The notes under the pieces: generated by a model
Database searches by the model: none
What the model was told of the DNA's origin: nothing
Seen by the model: the letters and a program-made list of their open reading frames with translations, nothing else
Program-made: the position numbers and the translations under genes
Shown here: positions 45,159-49,481 of the stretch, in pieces
Layout of the letters: each line of letters starts with the position of its first letter
Numbering within the stretch: the stretch's first letter is position 1
NCBI GenBank assembly: GCA_902519625.1
Contig: CABYKS010000004.1
Span: 1-49,481 of the forward strand
DNA length: 49,481 nucleotides
Source of the DNA: an uncultured Pelagibacteraceae bacterium
GTDB taxonomy: Bacteria > Pseudomonadota > Alphaproteobacteria > Pelagibacterales > Pelagibacteraceae
Reading direction: 5' to 3'

Positions 45159-46847
45159 ATTTAAAAGCCATTTTTTCTCATTAGAATTTAGAAATTTTGA
45201 TATTTTTGTATAAGTTTCCATATGATAATTAAATAGATATTTTTTTTCTACAGTATTTAACATTTTATAATTTATTAAGTCAGTATCAATGGGTGCCAAA
45301 GTTAAATTTTTAAAAAATATTTTATTTTTACTTTTTTTTACATAAATCAAATTTTCTATTCTAATACCAAATTTCTTTTTTTCATAGTATCCCGGTTCAT
45401 TACTGAGAATCATGCCTGGTAAAATTTTTACATTATTATATTTTGAAATAGATTGAGGACCTTCGTGAACATTTAAAAAATAACCAACACCATGACCAGT
45501 GCCATGCCCATAATCTAAATTAACTTTTTTAAGAAAAAATCTAGCCCTTTTATCAATTTCTTCACCAGTATTTACTTTATTTAAGTTAGTATTAAAAACG
45601 GCAATATGACCTTTTAAAACTCTAGTAAAAATATTTTTAATTTTTGAAGAAGGTTTAGAGAAACATATAGTTCTTGTAACATCTGTTGTTCCATATTTAT
45701 ACTGTCCTCCAGAGTCGCACAAAAAGATATCTTTCTTATTAATTTTTCTAGTTGAATTTATATTAGCTCTATAATGAATTATTGATCCATTTGGGCCTGT
45801 ACCCGCAATAGTATTAAAACTTGGATATAAAAAATTATTATTTTTTTTTCTAAAATTTTCTAATTTTTTCTCTGCATCTGTCTCAGTTAAATTAAAATTT
45901 TTTTTACTTTTTATCCAATATAAAAATTTTGTTAAAGCAGCACCATCCGCTATATGAGCATCAGTCATATTTTTAATTTCTGTTTTATTTTTTATCGCTT
46001 TTAATTCGTAGCAAGGGTCAATTTCATTCAAAATATTAAACTTTGATAAAATAATGCTCTTATTGAAAATAGAGCAACTATTTTTATCGATAGAGAAATT
46101 GTTACCTTTCATGCCACTTATGACTTTTGGAAATTCATTAAATTCATAAAATTTAATTTTTTTATAATTTTTTTTATTTTTTATTTTTTTTATTTTTTTT
46201 ATATCTGAAAAAAAGTATATATTTTTGTTGTTAATAACCATTTGACAATTTGGAATAGGGCTATTTGGATTATCAAATCCTCTTATATTTAATAACCAAG
46301 CACAGTTTTCGGGCGCGCTGATAAATATATTTTGTATTTTTTTATTTTTAAGTATTGCGGATAGTTTTTTTAATTTCGAGTTTATTTTCTCCCCAGCTAC
46401 AATTTCACTTAAGCAGTAAAATTCTTTAGATTTATAATTTTTTTTCAAATTAAAAACTTCATCTATTAAATTATTACCAATCGGGATTAGATTGCAGCTA
46501 TCTCTAAAATTCGATTTAAGGCTAGTTTCAGTAAATAATTTAGGGTCAAAACCTAGTTTTAGCTTATCTTTTCTTTTTTTTAATACATTAAATGGTCTAA
46601 CTTTAGGAATTTCAAATATTTTAAAATTTTTTCCACTCTCAATGCTTGCCTGCTCAGTATATCTGCCATCAACAAATAAAAAGTTTTTATCTTTTAAAAC
46701 TATTGCCATACCTGCTGAGCCTGAAAAATTTGATATAGATTTTAATCTGTTTGGAAAAGAATATTCTGAAAAAAACTCATCATTTTTTGGGATTATGTAA
46801 CCATCAATATTCTTATTATCCATCAATTTTTTTAATAAACTAATCAT
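45150..46847 (-). CDS. pepP: Xaa-Pro aminopeptidase, M24B family
   Basis: Metallopeptidase that removes N-terminal residues before proline. 565 residues, the long form with two creatinase-like N-terminal domains before the pita-bread catalytic domain. Metal ligands seen: two Asp in FLCDSGGQYKYGTTDVTRT, His in HGTGHGVGYF, Glu in LSNEPGYYEKK and Glu in IRIENLIYV. The start could instead be Met9, since MISLLKKL precedes the conserved MDNKNIDGYIIPKND. It lies 7 bp downstream of the helicase gene, probably cotranscribed; the functions are unrelated as far as known. Confidence 0.9.
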   Translation of the reverse strand: MISLLKKLMDNKNIDGYIIPKNDEFFSEYSFPNRLKSISNFSGSAGMAIVLKDKNFLFVDGRYTEQASIESGKNFKIFEIPKVRPFNVLKKRKDKLKLGFDPKLFTETSLKSNFRDSCNLIPIGNNLIDEVFNLKKNYKSKEFYCLSEIVAGEKINSKLKKLSAILKNKKIQNIFISAPENCAWLLNIRGFDNPNSPIPNCQMVINNKNIYFFSDIKKIKKIKNKKNYKKIKFYEFNEFPKVISGMKGNNFSIDKNSCSIFNKSIILSKFNILNEIDPCYELKAIKNKTEIKNMTDAHIADGAALTKFLYWIKSKKNFNLTETDAEKKLENFRKKNNNFLYPSFNTIAGTGPNGSIIHYRANINSTRKINKKDIFLCDSGGQYKYGTTDVTRTICFSKPSSKIKNIFTRVLKGHIAVFNTNLNKVNTGEEIDKRARFFLKKVNLDYGHGTGHGVGYFLNVHEGPQSISKYNNVKILPGMILSNEPGYYEKKKFGIRIENLIYVKKSKNKIFFKNLTLAPIDTDLINYKMLNTVEKKYLFNYHMETYTKISKFLNSNEKKWLLNLV

Positions 46848-46854
46848 TTAAAAA

Positions 46855-48885
46855 CTACCTTTTTAACTTTTTTTGATACCTTATCCATCCAGGGCTTCTA
46901 ATTTCATCTTCAAAATCTATGTCTTGGTTAAATTCAAAATCATCTTCATTATTTTCTTCAAAGTAATTATTTTTTTTTATATTTTCATGTGGCAATTCAT
47001 CAATAAATCTTGATGCTAAACTATCAATCCAATCACCTTGATAAAATCTATTCATTGAAAACGATATAATTGCTTGTTTTTTTGCCCTAGTAATTCCAAC
47101 ATAAGCCAATCTTCTCTCTTCTTCCAATCCTTTTTGACCTTTTTCTTCGATTGATTTTTGATGAGGAAACAAGCCTTCCTCCCATCCCGGCAAAAAAACA
47201 ACATCAAACTCTAATCCTTTTGATGCATGCATTGTCATTAAATTAACTTTTTTGTCTTCCCAATTTTGATCGAGAGACGTTGCCAACGCAACATGTTCTA
47301 AAAAACTTTCTAAATTATCATACTCCTTCATTGCATTAATTAATTCTTTTATATTTTCTAATCTATTCTCATTTTCTAGATCTTTTTTATCTTTTAGCAT
47401 TTGGCTATAACCAGATTCATCTAAAATAGTTTGTATTAATTTTATATGTCCTATTTTTTTATTTAATAAATCATTTCTCCATTTTGCTAATAAATTTAAT
47501 AGAGAATTTAATCCTAATTTAGTTTTTGGTTTTATTTTATTTTGTTGAATTAGAGAAATTGCGGATTTTTCTAAAGACAAACCATTTTGTTTTGAATATT
47601 CATTTAATTGTTTAACTGTAGTTTCCCCAATCGATCTTTTTGGAGTATTTATAATTCTTTCAAAAGAAAGATCGTCTTTGTTTTGATAAATAACTCTAAG
47701 ATAAGCAATACAATCTTTTATTTCTGCACGCTCATAAAATTTAATACCTCCAATGATTCTATAAGGTATTCCTATTTTTAAAAAACGTTCTTCAAACTCT
47801 CTTGTTTGAAATATTGCTCTTACTAAAATTGACATTTCATTTAGAGAGTATTTTTTCTTTAATTTTTCAATTTCATCACCGACACCTACAGCTTCATCTT
47901 TTCCATTTCTAAAGGAATTTAGGGAAACCAAATCTCCATCTTCACCTTCTGTAAAAAGATTTTTACCAACCCTAGTTTCATTGTTTGATATTATTTTTGA
48001 TGCTACTGATAATATATTTTGAGTTGATCTGTAATTTCTTTCAAGTCTTACTATTTTTGTATTACTATATATTTTATCAAATTCTAAAAAATTTTTTATT
48101 TCAGCACCCCTCCAACTATAAATTGATTGATCATCATCACCAACACAACAAATATTTTGGTTATTTTTTGCTAAATAGTTAAGCCATTTACTTTGAATTA
48201 AGTTTGTATCTTGATATTCATCAACCAAAATATATTTAAAATTTTTTGAATACATTTCTGAAATATCAGGATTTTTTTCAAAAATTTTTACTGAATGTAA
48301 TATTAAATCACTAAAATCGCAGGCATTTAGATCAAGTAACTTAGATTGATAAATTTTATATACACTTAAAAAATTCTTTTCTAAAACTTCTCTTTTTTTT
48401 AATATTACATCTTCGGGATACCATCCTTTATTTTTCCATTGGTCAATTATTGAAAGAATATATTTAGGTGATATTTTTTTTGTATCTATGTTTTCTACTT
48501 TTGATATGTTTTTAATTAGCTTAACTTGATCGTCCTGGTCGATTATTGTAAAGTTTGAATTTAAATTAACGGCTCTTGCATGTTTTCTTAAAAGCTTTGC
48601 GCATACCGAATGAAAGGTCCCAAGCCACGGAAGACCTACTGCTCCTTTTTTTAGAATTTTGCTAATTCTGTATTGCATTTCTTTTGCAGCCTTATTTGTA
48701 AAAGTAACAGCAAGAATTTGATTGGGGTATGCTTTTTTCTTTTCTATTATATGAGCAATTCTTGAAATTAACACTTTAGTTTTTCCCGAACCTGCGCCCG
48801 CAACTATTAAAAGCGGTCCATCAAGAGATAAAACAGCTTCTTTTTGTTTTTCATTAAGATTTTTTAAATATTCTAAATTTAACAT
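46855..48885 (-). CDS. uvrD: UvrD/PcrA-family DNA helicase
   Basis: Superfamily 1A 3'-5' helicase; UvrD releases the incised strand and UvrC in excision repair and acts in mismatch repair. 676 residues. Seen: Q motif LNEKQKEAVLS, Walker A AGAGSGKTKV at 29-38, motif II VDEYQDTN, motif III DDDQSIYSWRGAEI, motif IV NYRSTQNIL, motif V MTMHASKGLEFDVVFLPG and motif VI YVGITRAKK. The C-terminus is acidic (ENNEDDFEFNQDIDFEDE) before a basic end. UvrD rather than Rep or PcrA is inferred from phylum. It is divergent from the AsmA-like gene (37 bp). Confidence 0.93.
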   Translation of the reverse strand: MLNLEYLKNLNEKQKEAVLSLDGPLLIVAGAGSGKTKVLISRIAHIIEKKKAYPNQILAVTFTNKAAKEMQYRISKILKKGAVGLPWLGTFHSVCAKLLRKHARAVNLNSNFTIIDQDDQVKLIKNISKVENIDTKKISPKYILSIIDQWKNKGWYPEDVILKKREVLEKNFLSVYKIYQSKLLDLNACDFSDLILHSVKIFEKNPDISEMYSKNFKYILVDEYQDTNLIQSKWLNYLAKNNQNICCVGDDDQSIYSWRGAEIKNFLEFDKIYSNTKIVRLERNYRSTQNILSVASKIISNNETRVGKNLFTEGEDGDLVSLNSFRNGKDEAVGVGDEIEKLKKKYSLNEMSILVRAIFQTREFEERFLKIGIPYRIIGGIKFYERAEIKDCIAYLRVIYQNKDDLSFERIINTPKRSIGETTVKQLNEYSKQNGLSLEKSAISLIQQNKIKPKTKLGLNSLLNLLAKWRNDLLNKKIGHIKLIQTILDESGYSQMLKDKKDLENENRLENIKELINAMKEYDNLESFLEHVALATSLDQNWEDKKVNLMTMHASKGLEFDVVFLPGWEEGLFPHQKSIEEKGQKGLEEERRLAYVGITRAKKQAIISFSMNRFYQGDWIDSLASRFIDELPHENIKKNNYFEENNEDDFEFNQDIDFEDEIRSPGWIRYQKKLKR

Positions 48886-48922
48886 TTTGTTATTTTTAGT
48901 GTAAATCCTACTTTCGGCAACT

Positions 48923-49481
48923 ATGAAAAATTACTTATCCAATATCGAGAATTTTAATATTAAAGAATATATATTAAAGCTTAGAAAGAAAAACCCTTTT
49001 GGTACAATTATATCATTAATTGCGATAATTTTTCTATTATCATTATATTTTACTATACCCACTTTTTATAGTTATAAAAATTATGAAAATGAAATTCAAA
49101 GGAAAGTATCTAAAGATTTTAAATTAAATATAAAAAATATTTCCAGTATTACATATTTAATACTTCCCACTCCACACTTCCTAATTGAAGAATGTGATTT
49201 GTATTTCTCAAACAATCCTAATGAAAAAATAATAAAAGCAAAACATTTAAAAATTAATATTTTTTTAAAAAACTTCCATAAAAAAGAAAAAATAGAATTT
49301 AAAAGTATTGAATTAAATAAAGTTGATCTAGATTTACAATTTATTGATATAAAAAACTTTTACAATCATTTAAAAAATAATATTACAAAACCCATTAATA
49401 TTTCTAATAGTAATATTTTTTTTAGAGATCAAAACGAAGAAATAATATCTATTTCAAAAATAAAAAAATTTGATTATTATT
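48923..49481 (+). CDS. AsmA-like protein, N-terminal part (runs off the window)
   Basis: 186 codons are visible with no stop. Seen: a short cytoplasmic tail, one membrane helix (about 29-47, IISLIAIIFLLSLYFTIP), then KNYENEIQRKVSKDFKLNIKNIS followed by YLILPTPHFLIEECDLYF, which is the N-terminal pattern of AsmA-type proteins (quoted as two separate pieces YENEIQRKVSKDF and LPTPHFLIEE). Members span from the inner membrane into the periplasm and are implicated in phospholipid transport to the outer membrane. Name by pattern only; the rest of the protein is missing. Confidence 0.65.
   Translation, partial: MKNYLSNIENFNIKEYILKLRKKNPFGTIISLIAIIFLLSLYFTIPTFYSYKNYENEIQRKVSKDFKLNIKNISSITYLILPTPHFLIEECDLYFSNNPNEKIIKAKHLKINIFLKNFHKKEKIEFKSIELNKVDLDLQFIDIKNFYNHLKNNITKPINISNSNIFFRDQNEEIISISKIKKFDYY

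Noticed and set aside
1-49481. Genomic island, prophage or insertion sequence
   Set aside because: No integrase, transposase, terminal repeats or change in base or codon use was seen; the genes are core functions in conserved order.

Overview
This 49.5 kb window looks like chromosomal core sequence from a streamlined, very AT-rich alphaproteobacterium, most likely SAR11 (Pelagibacterales). The basis is the strong Lys/Asn/Ile bias of the proteins, spacers of mostly 0-70 bp, many overlapping genes, and alphaproteobacterial gene order (petP-petR; pterin gene-uvrC-pgsA; carA divergent from yqeY-dnaG-rpoD; lpxC-bamD-ligA). I see no mobile element, prophage, CRISPR array or island. The taxonomic call is inference from content and style, not from a database match.

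Layout. 1-728 (minus): a truncated OmpR-type response regulator and a MarR-type regulator (PetR/PetP-like). 806-1687 (plus): branched-chain aminotransferase. 1684-7411 (minus): an overlapping operon uvrB, FolM/PTR1-like pteridine reductase, FolB-like protein, uvrC, pgsA. 7448-9295 (plus): class I aminotransferase and a NAD(P)-binding protein. 9300-10663 (minus): trxB and a small membrane protein. 10685-12288 (plus): an ELM1-family protein with a 2OG-Fe(II) oxygenase-like partner. 12285-16680 (minus): carA-carB. 16804-21171 (plus): yqeY-like gene, dnaG, rpoD and two tRNA genes, one with a strange elbow. 21179-22572 (minus): mlaA-mlaC. 22639-23370 (plus): muropeptide amidase. 23415-23771: RNase P RNA.

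23856-45158 (plus) is the division and cell wall (dcw) cluster: mraZ, ftsZ, rsmH, ftsL-like, ftsI, a murE-murF fusion, mraY, murD, ftsW, murG, murC, murB, ddl, ftsQ, ftsA, lpxC, bamD, ligA. A promoter overlapping three 10-bp-spaced MraZ boxes precedes it. Together these genes build lipid II from UDP-MurNAc precursors, flip and polymerise it at the septum, assemble the Z ring, commit lipid A synthesis and support outer-membrane protein insertion. The region ends with an Xaa-Pro aminopeptidase and a UvrD-family helicase (minus) and a truncated AsmA-like gene (plus).

Most notable: ftsZ sits second in the dcw cluster instead of after ftsA; ftsI has no ATG, GTG or TTG start that would keep its membrane anchor and probably starts at CTG; murE and murF are fused; the tRNA-Val(GAC) gene has a non-canonical D-loop and T-loop; DnaG has lost most zinc ligands; MlaA has no lipobox; convergent genes share TTAA as interlocked stop codons. 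I did not find a clearly new multi-gene system. The least explained module is the ELM1 plus oxygenase pair.
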